DNA of 64,000 nucleotides, from assembly GCF_002502735.1 (NCBI RefSeq), contig NZ_DAQC01000008.1, positions 162,599 to 226,598 of the forward strand, read 5' to 3'. Both the position numbers and the translations under genes were made by a program. Below the pieces are notes generated by a model. It was not told the DNA's origin and ran no database searches. It worked only from the letters and a program-made list of their open reading frames with translations. Below are positions 53,012 to 60,997 of this stretch, in pieces; positions within the stretch are counted from its first letter, which is position 1; the number at the start of each line of letters is the position of its first letter. The stretch is from Methanoregula sp. UBA64. GTDB lineage: Archaea > Halobacteriota > Methanomicrobia > Methanomicrobiales > Methanospirillaceae.

Positions 53012-53179
53012 CGGAACGGATTTTCCGGCCCGGGACGTCTCCGTCGTGGTATTTGCATCAATAGCCTGTTTTTCCCGTTTTCGCTGCGATCGTTTCAAAA
53101 TTTTCTGGCGCGAAAGTTCGAACAAGCGCAAAGATTGCAGGAAAACAACCCAAAAAAGTATCTGGTTGGCCGGGCCCGG

Positions 53180-54319
53180 TTACTTCCCGCCAACCTTCTT
53201 GATCCGCTCCATCGCTTCATGGAGCCTCTCCATCGAAGCCGCATATGAAAGCCGGATCCATCCCGGGGCATAGAACGAGCTGCCCGGGGTTGCAGCCACA
53301 TGGCCCTTTTCGAGCCAGTCGGTCGCGATCTTATTGTCGTCGCCGGTAACTTTCACGAATGCGTAGAAAGCGCCATCGGCCGGGGCGCAGGTGTAGCCCA
53401 TCTTCCCGAGCTCGGCCACCATAAACTTCCGGCGCCTGTCGAACTCGCTGCGCATAGATTCAACGCATTTCTGGTCGCCTCTGAGCGCTGCAACCGCACC
53501 CCACATCGCAAAGGTCGTTGCCTGCGAGACCGAATGCTGCTGCACCCTGGACATCGCTTTGATGATCGGCTTTGGGGCCACCGCGTACCCGAGCCGCCAC
53601 CCGGTCATCGCGTAGGCCTTGGAGAAGCCGTTGACCGTGATCGTGCGCTGCGCCATATCGCCGAGCGACGCAAGCGAGATGTGCTCTTTGCCGTAGATGA
53701 GCTTCTCGTAGATCTCGTCCGACATTGCGTACAGGTCGTGATCCTCGCAGAGATCGGCCACGAGCTTCATCGATTTCTTATCAAAGACCGCCCCGCTCGG
53801 GTTCGAGGGCGAGTTGATCGAGATCATCTTGGTCTTTGCATTGACCTTTTCGAGAATAGAATCGTCGAGCTGGAAGGTCTTCTGGTTCACCGGGTGGAAT
53901 ACCGTCTTCCCGCCCGCCATCTGGACGCAGGGTTCGTACGAGACCCAGGCCGGCGTGGGAAGGATGACCTCGTCGCCGGGGTTTAAAACCGCCTCCATCC
54001 CTTCGTAGATGGCGTCCTTTGCGCCGCAGGTCACGATCACCTGGTCGGGTTCGCAGGCAAATTTGTTCTCTTTTGCGATCTTTTCGCTGATCGCCGCGAG
54101 AAGCTCGGGGATGCCGTTACTGGGCGCATAGTGCGTCTCGCCCTTTTTGAGGGCGCCGATGCAGGCATCGGTGATATGTTTCGGGGTATCGAAATCAGGC
54201 TCGCCGATCGAGAGGCTGATGACATCGATGCCCTCCCGCTGCATCTTCTTTGCCTTGTTCGTGATCTCGATAGTAGCCGAGGGCGCGATCGCCGCAACCT
54301 TTGCCGAGAGCTGCTTCAT
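53180..54319 (-). CDS. aspC: Aspartate/aromatic aminotransferase, class I/II
   Basis: 379 residues. PLP fold type I with SIGEPDFDTPKHI, SPSNPSGAVF, MSDEIYEKLIYG, the Schiff-base lysine in TVNGFSKAYAMTGWRLGYAVAP, and the carboxylate-binding Arg in GWIRLSYA. Probably glutamate-dependent aspartate transaminase, substrate range uncertain. Its start overlaps the end of ribH by four bases. Confidence 0.92.
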   Translation of the reverse strand: MKQLSAKVAAIAPSATIEITNKAKKMQREGIDVISLSIGEPDFDTPKHITDACIGALKKGETHYAPSNGIPELLAAISEKIAKENKFACEPDQVIVTCGAKDAIYEGMEAVLNPGDEVILPTPAWVSYEPCVQMAGGKTVFHPVNQKTFQLDDSILEKVNAKTKMISINSPSNPSGAVFDKKSMKLVADLCEDHDLYAMSDEIYEKLIYGKEHISLASLGDMAQRTITVNGFSKAYAMTGWRLGYAVAPKPIIKAMSRVQQHSVSQATTFAMWGAVAALRGDQKCVESMRSEFDRRRKFMVAELGKMGYTCAPADGAFYAFVKVTGDDNKIATDWLEKGHVAATPGSSFYAPGWIRLSYAASMERLHEAMERIKKVGGK

Positions 54320-54735
54320 TGTAATCTTTTGACAAGTTTTACGGCGGATTCAACGGCACGCTTTGCATAATCGATCCGCTCGTTTGCTTCGAGCCGGCTC
54401 ATGCCGGGCCCGGAGATGCCGAGCGTGACCGGCTTGCCGAATTCAAGCGAGAGGTCGATGATCTTCCGTGCCGCGTGCTGCACGACAATCTCGTCGTGCT
54501 GGGTCGCGCCTTCGATCACGCAGCCGACCGTGACAACCGCGTCGACCTTTCCTGCGGCAAGCATCTTTTTTATGGCAAGGGGCATGTCGAATGCTCCCGG
54601 CACGTACAGGCACTCGGTCACTTCGGCGCCGAGGAATGCTGCGTGTTCCCGTGCCTCGATCTCCATCATGTAGGTGATGTCACGGTTGAACTCCGCAACA
54701 ACGAATCCCAGTTTTACCGGTTTTGTATCGCACAT
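54316..54735 (-). CDS. ribH: 6,7-dimethyl-8-ribityllumazine synthase
   Basis: 139 residues. Condenses 3,4-dihydroxybutanone phosphate with the ribitylamino-uracil. Visible: FNRDITYMM, VPGAFDMPLAIKKML, VTVGCVIEGATQHDEIVVQH, and GISGPGMSRLEANER. Forms icosahedral or smaller cages. In the middle of a riboflavin/transaminase operon. Confidence 0.95.
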   Translation of the reverse strand: MCDTKPVKLGFVVAEFNRDITYMMEIEAREHAAFLGAEVTECLYVPGAFDMPLAIKKMLAAGKVDAVVTVGCVIEGATQHDEIVVQHAARKIIDLSLEFGKPVTLGISGPGMSRLEANERIDYAKRAVESAVKLVKRLQ

Positions 54736-54780
54736 ATCAGATCATCTCGTTTGTTTGCACATAAACCTGTCAATGGGGCC

Positions 54781-55242
54781 CTACCGCCGGGCAGGGCCGG
54801 CGTCCTCGAACCCCTGGCGCTGGCCGGTGCCGGCGTTCCTTGTAAGGACCTCCGGGTGGAGGAGCAGGTTGACGGCATTTTCTGCATGTTCCCGGGTGCG
54901 CTGCTCGGCAAGCCATGCAAGCTCTGCATCGTCTTTGGCCTCGTCCTCGTGCACGAAGACCTCGATGATGTGATGGTTGGTCATGAGCTGGCACATGATG
55001 AGCCCCTGCGATGCCTCGTGGGCGCAGAGCTTGTCCTTGTCCTTGCCCCCGGGCATACCGAGCGCCATCACGATCTCGCACCGGCGTTCTTCAATCAGTT
55101 TCTTGCAGGCAACCGGCAGGTCTTTGACGCCCGGCACGGTCACCCGTTCGATCGCCACGCTCGCGTGCTTTTTGAGCTCGTCGATGGCGATCGCTCCCAT
55201 ATTGACGCGTGAGAAGGTGGTGTCTGCAACACCAACCTTCAT
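54781..55242 (-). CDS. ribC: Riboflavin synthase, archaeal type
   Basis: 153 residues, related to lumazine synthase rather than to the bacterial trimeric enzyme. Starts MKVGVADTTFSRVNMGAIAI; conserved PGVKDLPVACKKLIEE, VMALGMPGGKDKDKLCAHEASQGLIMCQLMTN, and VFVHEDEAKDDAEL. Makes riboflavin from two lumazines, feeding FMN, FAD and F420 precursors. Four-base overlap with the class V aminotransferase gene. Confidence 0.96.
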   Translation of the reverse strand: MKVGVADTTFSRVNMGAIAIDELKKHASVAIERVTVPGVKDLPVACKKLIEERRCEIVMALGMPGGKDKDKLCAHEASQGLIMCQLMTNHHIIEVFVHEDEAKDDAELAWLAEQRTREHAENAVNLLLHPEVLTRNAGTGQRQGFEDAGPARR

Positions 55243-56369
55243 CCCAGCACCTCGGCCGCGGCCTCGACACCGTTGCCCTTGATCTTCCAGCCGGCCTTTA
55301 CCAGGCCGTGCTGGGTTGCGGCAAGGGTGGCGAGGATCTCGGGTGCGCTCACGGCGCCCATGGTCCCGATGCGGAAGATCTTGCCCTTGAGGTGGTCCTG
55401 GCCGCCGGCAATGGTGATGCCGAGCTTCTTTACCGCGCCGCGGACGTCATCGTCCTTGACGCCCTCGGGGTATGCTGCCGCGGTGACGGTGGTCGCGTAC
55501 TCGTGCTTTGCATCGATCTTCGGGTAGAGCGAGAGGCCCCATGCCTGCACTGCGGCGCGGACTGCCTTTGCCATCTTCTGGTGCCGGGCGATCCGGTTTG
55601 CCATGCCTTCTTCTTCGATCATAAGGCAGGCCTCGCGGAGCGCAAGGAATAAGGGAACCGCCGGGGTGTACGGGGTCTCCATGGGTTTACCTGCAGCACT
55701 CTTCCTGTACGCCGCAAGGTCGAGGTAGTACGGCGGGTTTTTCGTGAGCCGCTCCCATGCCCGGCTGCTCACCGCAACTGCGGCAAGGCCGGCGGGGGCT
55801 GCGAGGCACTTCTGCGAGCCGACAATGGCGACATCGACGCCCCACTTGTCCATCTCGACGAGATCGCCGCCGACCGAAGTGACGCCGTCCATGATAAAGA
55901 GCGCGTCGTGCTTGTGCGCGAGCTTCCCGACTTCCGCTGCCGGGTTCTTGATACCGGCCGAGGTCTCGTTGTGGACCATGGTGACGACCTGTGCGCCGGC
56001 TTCGAGCTGCTTTTCGAGACCTGCGAGGTCGAGCGGGGTGCCCCATTCGGATGGAAGCTCGTGGGCCTTTCCGTAGCGCTGGCTGATCTTATAGAGGCGT
56101 TCGCCGAACTTACCGTTCACAAAACAGGCGATATCCTTGTCGCGGCCGAAGTTTGCGACCGCGGCTTCCATGCCGGCCGTGCCGGACCCGCTGATGATGA
56201 CAACATCGTTTGCGGTCCCAAAAGCGGTCTTTAAGACCCGCACGCAGTCAGCGTATACGGCGCCGAACTCGGCGCTGCGGTGGTTGATTGCCTGGCGGGC
56301 CATCGCGAACCTGACCCGTTCAGGCATCGGTACCGGGCCCGGTAACATAAGGAGGGTTTCTTTTTCCAT
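55239..56369 (-). CDS. Class V aminotransferase
   Basis: 376 residues. PLP-dependent; opening LLMLPGPVPMPERVRFAMA, HNETSAGI, DGVTSVGGDLVEMDKWGVDV, and the PLP lysine in VGSQKCLAAPAGLAAV. In methanogens related proteins act as aspartate or serine/phosphoserine transaminases with broad specificity; the exact reaction is not decidable. First gene of the riboflavin operon, starting about 25 bp from a symmetric TATA element shared with purE. Confidence 0.9.
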   Translation of the reverse strand: MEKETLLMLPGPVPMPERVRFAMARQAINHRSAEFGAVYADCVRVLKTAFGTANDVVIISGSGTAGMEAAVANFGRDKDIACFVNGKFGERLYKISQRYGKAHELPSEWGTPLDLAGLEKQLEAGAQVVTMVHNETSAGIKNPAAEVGKLAHKHDALFIMDGVTSVGGDLVEMDKWGVDVAIVGSQKCLAAPAGLAAVAVSSRAWERLTKNPPYYLDLAAYRKSAAGKPMETPYTPAVPLFLALREACLMIEEEGMANRIARHQKMAKAVRAAVQAWGLSLYPKIDAKHEYATTVTAAAYPEGVKDDDVRGAVKKLGITIAGGQDHLKGKIFRIGTMGAVSAPEILATLAATQHGLVKAGWKIKGNGVEAAAEVLG

Positions 56370-56389
56370 GTGGATCTGCCAATAATATA

Positions 56390-56398
56390 TTTATAAAT
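56390..56398. promoter_or_regulatory. Symmetric TATA element between the aminotransferase and purE
   Basis: TTTATAAAT is nearly palindromic; its centre is about 25 bp from ATG 56369 on the minus strand and 22 bp from ATG 56416 on the plus strand. It could serve both divergent leaderless genes. Confidence 0.5.
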
Positions 56399-56415
56399 AC
56401 GGGATATAAGTTTGG

Positions 56416-56817
56416 ATGGCTCTTATGGCAGACGTAAGTATCATCTGCGGATCTGCATCCGATTCCGTAATTGCCGACAAGGCAAAGAAGGTCCTTGACG
56501 AGCACAAGATCGCCTGGGACTACCAGGTTATCTCTGCCCACCGGGACCCGGACAAGCTGGATGCGTATGTGAAGGGTGCCCCAAGCAAAGTCTTCATCGC
56601 GATCGCCGGCCTCTCGGCCGCGCTCCCCGGGGTCATCGCGTCAAAGACCGACAAGCCGGTGATCGGGGTTCCGGTCAGCGGGACGTTGAACGGCCTCGAT
56701 GCCCTGCTCTCGATCGTCCAGATGCCAAAGGGCGTGCCGGTTGCCTGTGTCGGGATCGACAATGGCGACAATGCGGCGCACCTGGCGATCCGGATCTTAA
56801 AGCTGGCAAAGAAGTAA
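56416..56817 (+). CDS. purE: N5-carboxyaminoimidazole ribonucleotide mutase / AIR carboxylase
   Basis: 133 residues from ATG 56416 (56425 possible). Purine biosynthesis. Seen: IICGSASDSVIADKA, SAHRDPDKLDAYV, IAIAGLSAALPGVIAS, and PVIGVPVSGTLNGLDALLSIVQMPKGVPVACVGIDNG. The Ala-Gly-Leu-Ser-Ala-Ala-Leu-Pro-Gly stretch resembles the usual PurE signature. PurK is not adjacent. Confidence 0.93.
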   Translation: MALMADVSIICGSASDSVIADKAKKVLDEHKIAWDYQVISAHRDPDKLDAYVKGAPSKVFIAIAGLSAALPGVIASKTDKPVIGVPVSGTLNGLDALLSIVQMPKGVPVACVGIDNGDNAAHLAIRILKLAKK

Positions 56818-56880
56818 AAAGGATTGTTCCCCGTATCGGGAACCCCTACCGGTTTTCCCCGGCTCTTTTTTTACCGGGCT

Positions 56881-57948
56881 TTATACACCCTGCGGATCCT
56901 CCCCTGCCCCACACCCGGTCTTTTCGATCTGCGAGCCGATGTAGTCGAGCAGCCGACGGCCTGCCGGGTTTTCGCCGATGCAGAGTTTTTCCGGATCGAT
57001 CGCGATCCCCTGGAGGTCCTGCATGAGAAGCACGAGCCCGTCCTTTGCGGGCAGGATACCGGCAAAGACAAAGCCGAGCGCCTCTGCTGCGGTGACTACG
57101 GAGGGCGAGCCGGGATCGTTTAAGTTCAGGTGCAGCCGCAGGACCTTTGCCCCTGCCGAGCGGAGCATCCGGACCGCCATGGCAAGAACCTCGTGGTAAT
57201 CGTATCCTGCTTTCCGTATCCAGATCAGCCCGGCGCCGCTTTCCTGGTTGAACATGTACTCGATGGCCGACGGCCCGCCCACGGGATAATAGCCGGTCTC
57301 CGTGGCGGAGATATGGACCCCGAGATCCCGGCAGAGAGCGCAGATAACCGGGCGGTGGCGATCGGGAATATACTGGTACCCGTACTCCCCGGGGGCGAGG
57401 ATTCGGGTGTAGAAGACCACGCTCTCGCGCTGGCCGGAGGTTTCGACAATTCCCGGAAACGAGATCCCCTGCGGCTGCGACCCGAGGAGGATCGCGGTAG
57501 AGGTAAATCCCTCCCGCTCGATTGCCTGCCGGGCGTACGGGTGGGACGTGAATGTCCCGGCCGTGAGGGCAACATACCCGGCCTGCCTGCCAAACGAGAC
57601 CAGGTGCCGCGTGAGCCTCCCGCCGATCCCCCGGCCCCGGCGGGCAGGGGAGACTGCAAGGGAGCCCAAAAGACCGATCTCGGGATAGCCGTAATACCCG
57701 GAAAGCGAGCCATAGCCGACGACCGTCCCGCCCGGTCCCTCTGCGATGGCGGATCGGAGCTCGCCGCACATCACCCGTTTCCGGAGCAGGACCGGGTCGT
57801 AGACCGACCGCCTCGGGCAGGTCTCGCCGTACACTTCCCGCATCAGCCCGGTAACGCTTCCCGCGTCCTCCGGCTGCATGGGACGGATCCGGATCTCTTC
57901 TTCTGCCGCACCGGATTCGGATTCCCCAAGCGTGGCGATCATGATCAT
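56881..57948 (-). CDS. GNAT acetyltransferase with a second GNAT-like domain
   Basis: 355 residues. The N-terminal acetyl-CoA domain has LLGSLAVSPARRGRGIGGRLTRHL and GYVALTAGTFTSHPYARQAIEREGF; the C-terminal half looks like a second, degenerate GNAT fold. Four-base overlap with the STAS gene (ATGA), so the two are coupled. Substrate unknown. Confidence 0.82.
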   Translation of the reverse strand: MIMIATLGESESGAAEEEIRIRPMQPEDAGSVTGLMREVYGETCPRRSVYDPVLLRKRVMCGELRSAIAEGPGGTVVGYGSLSGYYGYPEIGLLGSLAVSPARRGRGIGGRLTRHLVSFGRQAGYVALTAGTFTSHPYARQAIEREGFTSTAILLGSQPQGISFPGIVETSGQRESVVFYTRILAPGEYGYQYIPDRHRPVICALCRDLGVHISATETGYYPVGGPSAIEYMFNQESGAGLIWIRKAGYDYHEVLAMAVRMLRSAGAKVLRLHLNLNDPGSPSVVTAAEALGFVFAGILPAKDGLVLLMQDLQGIAIDPEKLCIGENPAGRRLLDYIGSQIEKTGCGAGEDPQGV

Positions 57949-58283
57949 GCACCCCCGCAGGAGATCGCTTTTGCCGCGTCCGCTACTGTGGGGTACGTGA
58001 CAAAGACCTCTGCAAAGCCGCTCACCGTAAGGATCCTGCTGACAAATCCCGTGCTGCCGGCGATGACGACCGGCACACCCTGCCGGGAAAAGTCGCGCCT
58101 GAGCGCCAGGAGTTCCCGGAGGCCCGAACTGCTCAGGTAGGTAAGGCCGCTCAGGTCAAGGACGGTCGGGGCGACCGGCCATGATTCGCGGGCGGATTTG
58201 AATTCCGGCACGGCGTCGTTATCGAACCGGCCGCTGATGGCTGCGACCAGCATCCCGTCCATTCCGGTGTATCTGATATCCAT
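57945..58283 (-). CDS. STAS-domain protein (anti-anti-sigma-like)
   Basis: 112 residues, one STAS domain with the phosphorylatable serine region LDLSGLTYLSSSGLRELLALRR. In bacteria such proteins work in partner-switching with anti-sigma kinases; archaea lack sigma factors of that kind, so the role must differ. The next gene (GNAT) overlaps its end. Confidence 0.85.
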   Translation of the reverse strand: MDIRYTGMDGMLVAAISGRFDNDAVPEFKSARESWPVAPTVLDLSGLTYLSSSGLRELLALRRDFSRQGVPVVIAGSTGFVSRILTVSGFAEVFVTYPTVADAAKAISCGGA

Positions 58284-58498
58284 GGATGTTCACCTGCACG
58301 TTTGTATAAGGGCTCGTTTGGCCGGTGCGCCATATATACGGCAGGATTTTGGAAAGATCCGTGATTTTTTTTTCCAGGGATCGGGGTGCTGCGGCCGGAG
58401 AATTATGGGAAAGAGCGGCCCGGGGATCCCAAAGACCGGCCCGCTACTTTCACAGTGCGGGGCCCGGAGTTTATCATCCCCTGCTGCAACCGGGATCC

Positions 58499-58795
58499 AT
58501 GGCAGAGAAGATCGAGACCGTCTGCGGGTACTCGTGCAGCGGCTGCGACCATTACAAAAACGAGTGCCCGGGGTGCGGGGCAACGAACGGAAAGCCGTTC
58601 TGGACCGCGTACGCCGGCGTTGAATGCTGCCCGGTGTACGACTGCTGCGTCAGCGACCGGAAATTACCGCACTGCGGGAAGTGCCCGGATCTCGTATGCG
58701 AACGGTTCACCCGGTTTAAGGATCCGGATATGACGGACGCGGAGGCGGCGGCCTGCCTTGCGGAGATGGCGCGGGAGCTGCGGAGCCGCAAATGA
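58499..58795 (+). CDS. DUF3795 Cys-rich protein
   Basis: 98 residues from ATG 58499. Nine or more cysteines: CGYSCSGCDHYKNECPGC, VECCPVYDCC, HCGKCPDLVC. Likely metal-binding; family DUF3795 is of unknown function. Its stop overlaps the next gene by four bases. Confidence 0.82.
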   Translation: MAEKIETVCGYSCSGCDHYKNECPGCGATNGKPFWTAYAGVECCPVYDCCVSDRKLPHCGKCPDLVCERFTRFKDPDMTDAEAAACLAEMARELRSRK

Positions 58796-59127
58796 CTCCC
58801 GAAGACACAACACGACCCCGTTGTAACATTACGGTGGTCAAACGGTCGCTCAACCCCGAACTCGCAGAAGAATACTGCCAGAGCGAGGTCGCGCCCTGCC
58901 CGTGTTTTACGGAAGGGCAGGAGTTCGTGTGCGGCCTTGACAAGCCCGAAGGTTTCTGCGACTGGGCATGGCGGGACATCCATCCCATGGTCGCCGTGCT
59001 GCTCGCAGGAGGGAATTTCTCGCACGGGATTTTTGCGGGCTGGATGAAGAACGAGCGCACGATGATCGGCTGCTGCTCGGACGGGATCCGCCCGGTGGTC
59101 TTCCGGATCGAGCGCATCGATCCGTGA
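58792..59127 (+). CDS. TIGR04076-like small Cys-containing protein
   Basis: 111 residues. Typical stretch CNITVVKRSLNPELAEEYC, then PCPCFTEGQEFVCGLDKPEGFCDWAWRDIHPMVAVLLAGGNF. Function not known. Coupled to the preceding DUF3795 gene by an ATGA overlap; both are Cys-rich and may act together. Confidence 0.78.
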   Translation: MTPEDTTRPRCNITVVKRSLNPELAEEYCQSEVAPCPCFTEGQEFVCGLDKPEGFCDWAWRDIHPMVAVLLAGGNFSHGIFAGWMKNERTMIGCCSDGIRPVVFRIERIDP

Positions 59128-59197
59128 ACCTACTAAAAAAAATGAGGGATACCTTCCTGCCGGCGGAGAACTTTCGTCGAACCGCCGGCTCTTCCGG

Positions 59198-59944
59198 TTA
59201 TGGATTCTGCATGACAAAGAACGTGTACCCGTAGTAGCGCTTGTACTTCAGGTACATCTCTGCCTCGTGCTCCAGGGAATCGAGCAGGGCTGCATCGTCG
59301 GGATTCGACCCGTGTGTTTTCCGTAAGTCTTTGGTCCGGGCAAGCATTGGGACATGGTAGTTATCCCACCAGCCGGCTTCGGGCAGACGGTATGTTGCAA
59401 CGAGCCGGAGCCCGGCCCGGTTCACCCGCTCCTTCATCTCGTCCTCGGAAACGGGGAGATAGCCTTCGCTCTCCCACCACTGCACGAGCTCGGCAGGGGG
59501 ATTGGGCTCGAACCAGTCGGCATCGGATACGACCATGTACCCGCCCTTTTTCAAAAACGGTTTCCAGAGAGTGAGCCCCTGTTCGAACCCGACAACAAAG
59601 ATCGCCCCTTCGGACCAGACAAGGTCGAACTGGCCCGGCGCAAACGGCAGGGCATCCATCGAGGCGTTCACGGTCCGGATCCTTTCCTGCAGGCCGGCTT
59701 TTCCGGCTTTGGCGTCGAGCATGTCCAGGAACGGCTGGTGGTTGTCGACTGCCGTTATCGTACCGGTGGTCAGGCCCGCAAGATCAAGGGTCTGGGTCCC
59801 GCTGCCGCACCCGACATCGAGGATCTTCGCGTCATCCGGGAGCCGGGGGACCAGGGAGAACACATGCTTTGTCGCACCTGCATCGCCCGGGCCCTGCCGG
59901 GGGAGGGACTCGAATATCTGGTAAAAAAATGGTGGTAATTGCAT
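59198..59944 (-). CDS. SAM-dependent methyltransferase (UbiE-like class I)
   Basis: 248 residues. SAM motif KILDVGCGSGTQTLDLAG, post-I ITAVDNHQPFLDML, DLVWSEGAIFVVGFEQGL; N-terminal FFYQIFESLPRQGPGD. It resembles methyltransferases of unknown small-molecule substrates in methanogens. Convergent with the Cys-rich pair. Confidence 0.85.
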   Translation of the reverse strand: MQLPPFFYQIFESLPRQGPGDAGATKHVFSLVPRLPDDAKILDVGCGSGTQTLDLAGLTTGTITAVDNHQPFLDMLDAKAGKAGLQERIRTVNASMDALPFAPGQFDLVWSEGAIFVVGFEQGLTLWKPFLKKGGYMVVSDADWFEPNPPAELVQWWESEGYLPVSEDEMKERVNRAGLRLVATYRLPEAGWWDNYHVPMLARTKDLRKTHGSNPDDAALLDSLEHEAEMYLKYKRYYGYTFFVMQNP

Positions 59945-60082
59945 GATAGCATAAATTTTGGGGAGATGGTTTTGAGTGCTTTGTGGTCGAAAAGGGGGGA
60001 TCGTTCCGGATCAAGCCCGCCGATCTGAGGGCATCTCACATGACGGGCAGGATTATCACCCCGCTCTGCCAACGTTCGTATA

Positions 60083-60520
60083 ATGTCTGTCCTGTCCGAT
60101 CCGGTCGTGACCCTTGATGGCGTCAGGCTTGAAAACGTCTCGCTCTCCTCGCTCGATCTCCTGGTCTCGATCCGGGTGGAGAACAGGAACCCGGTGGGAG
60201 CAACGCTTGAGTCGTGTCCCTTTTCCGTATCGTACGATTATGCCGGGACGCATGAGGTGATAGCAACCGGGGAGACCGGGAGCGCAAAAATCCCCGGGAA
60301 TTCGGTAACGGTCGTTCCCGCCCGGGTTGCCTCGAAGAACGCTGCGCTGCTGGGGGCAATGGCTGAGATCGTCCTTGGCGGGAAGATCGAGGTTACGATC
60401 GACGGGATGGCGAAGATAAAATTCCTGATGATCACAAAAGAGGTCCCCTTCTCCCGGACCGTGCCGGTAACCCGGGGAGAGATCGTGGATATGGTGACCG
60501 GGCAGAAGAAAGACGGCTAA
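60083..60520 (+). CDS. LEA14/WHy-domain protein
   Basis: 145 residues; a single WHy (water-stress/hypersensitive) beta-sandwich domain: LENVSLSSLDLLVSIRVENRNPVGATLESCPFSVSYD, GETGSAKIPGNSVTVVPARV. No signal peptide, so cytosolic. The family is linked to desiccation or hypersensitive responses in plants; role here unknown. Confidence 0.8.
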   Translation: MSVLSDPVVTLDGVRLENVSLSSLDLLVSIRVENRNPVGATLESCPFSVSYDYAGTHEVIATGETGSAKIPGNSVTVVPARVASKNAALLGAMAEIVLGGKIEVTIDGMAKIKFLMITKEVPFSRTVPVTRGEIVDMVTGQKKDG

Positions 60521-60545
60521 TCAGGAAAAAATCCCGTCGGGCTTT

Positions 60546-60746
60546 TTACAATCCGGGAAGCAGGACTGCATATTCATGCCGTTTCATAAGCACGAAGCCG
60601 GCTGCCATCAGGACAATCCCGGTACTGCAGATCGGGATGACGAAGGGATTTCCGGTAATGGAAAGAGCCATCCCCGCGATAAAAACGATAGCGCCGGCGA
60701 TAAAGATCGCTTTTGCCACAGGCAGGCCGTTTCCCTTCTGTTTCAT
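60546..60746 (-). CDS. Small membrane protein with two spans (66 aa)
   Basis: MKQKGNGLPVAKAIFIAGAI begins a first hydrophobic span; a second follows (VIPICSTGIVLMAAGFVLM), ending HEYAVLLPGL. Basic N-terminus suggests inside orientation. Convergent with the WHy gene. No family recognised. Confidence 0.6.
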   Translation of the reverse strand: MKQKGNGLPVAKAIFIAGAIVFIAGMALSITGNPFVIPICSTGIVLMAAGFVLMKRHEYAVLLPGL

Positions 60747-60848
60747 GGAGAGTTGTGGTATTCGTTACGGTATTTCTGTGTTGTGAAATGATGCGGGATG
60801 GTCTTTTATCCTGCCGGACCATACCTCCGGGCATACGGGACAACGGCC

Positions 60849-60971
60849 ATGACCGCATATGTCGCATTCCTCCGCGGGGTAAATGTCGGGGGCAATAATC
60901 TCGTCTCCAAAAACGACCTGGCTGCCATCGGCGAGCGGGCCGGCATTTTTCGTGCAGTAATGTCATCGTAA
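60849..60971 (+). pseudogene. Truncated DUF1697 gene (N-terminal remnant, 40 codons)
   Basis: ATG 60849 opens TAYVAFLRGVNVGGNNLVSK, the typical DUF1697 start; intact members are about 180 residues. Homology ends near residue 34, after GERAGIF, and the frame stops at 60969-60971. The break coincides with repeated TCGTGCA/TGCACGA words and the beginning of non-coding, then AT-rich, DNA. Most likely the gene was cut by insertion or deletion. Confidence 0.75.
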
Positions 60972-60997
60972 TGCACGATTTTGTCTATTTTCGTGCA
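60950..60997. repeat. TCGTGCA repeats at the DUF1697 break point
   Basis: TCGTGCA at 60950-60956 and 60991-60997 in direct order, and the inverted TGCACGA at 60972-60978. The two direct copies share the longer TTTTCGTGCA with TAATG following. May be remnants of an element end, or a binding site. Confidence 0.5.

Larger units (their letters stand above)
51993..53179. other. 1.2-kb gene-free tract with hairpin, G/C-rich blocks and a 31-bp periodic array
   Basis: Frames in 52192-52797 are shadows of low-complexity sequence and are not called. The tract contains a long imperfect hairpin at 52394-52455, G/C-rich direct repeats (GCGCCCCCGCC twice), an array of TTTC-CC-A/T units at 31-bp spacing (52561-53011), a 7-bp stem with GTAT loop (52793-52810), and one inverted unit near 53104. 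Confidence 0.6.

Noticed and set aside
60849..60971. Genuine 40-residue small protein
   Set aside because: It matches only the first quarter of DUF1697 and ends at a repeat-rich break, so a truncated gene is the better reading.
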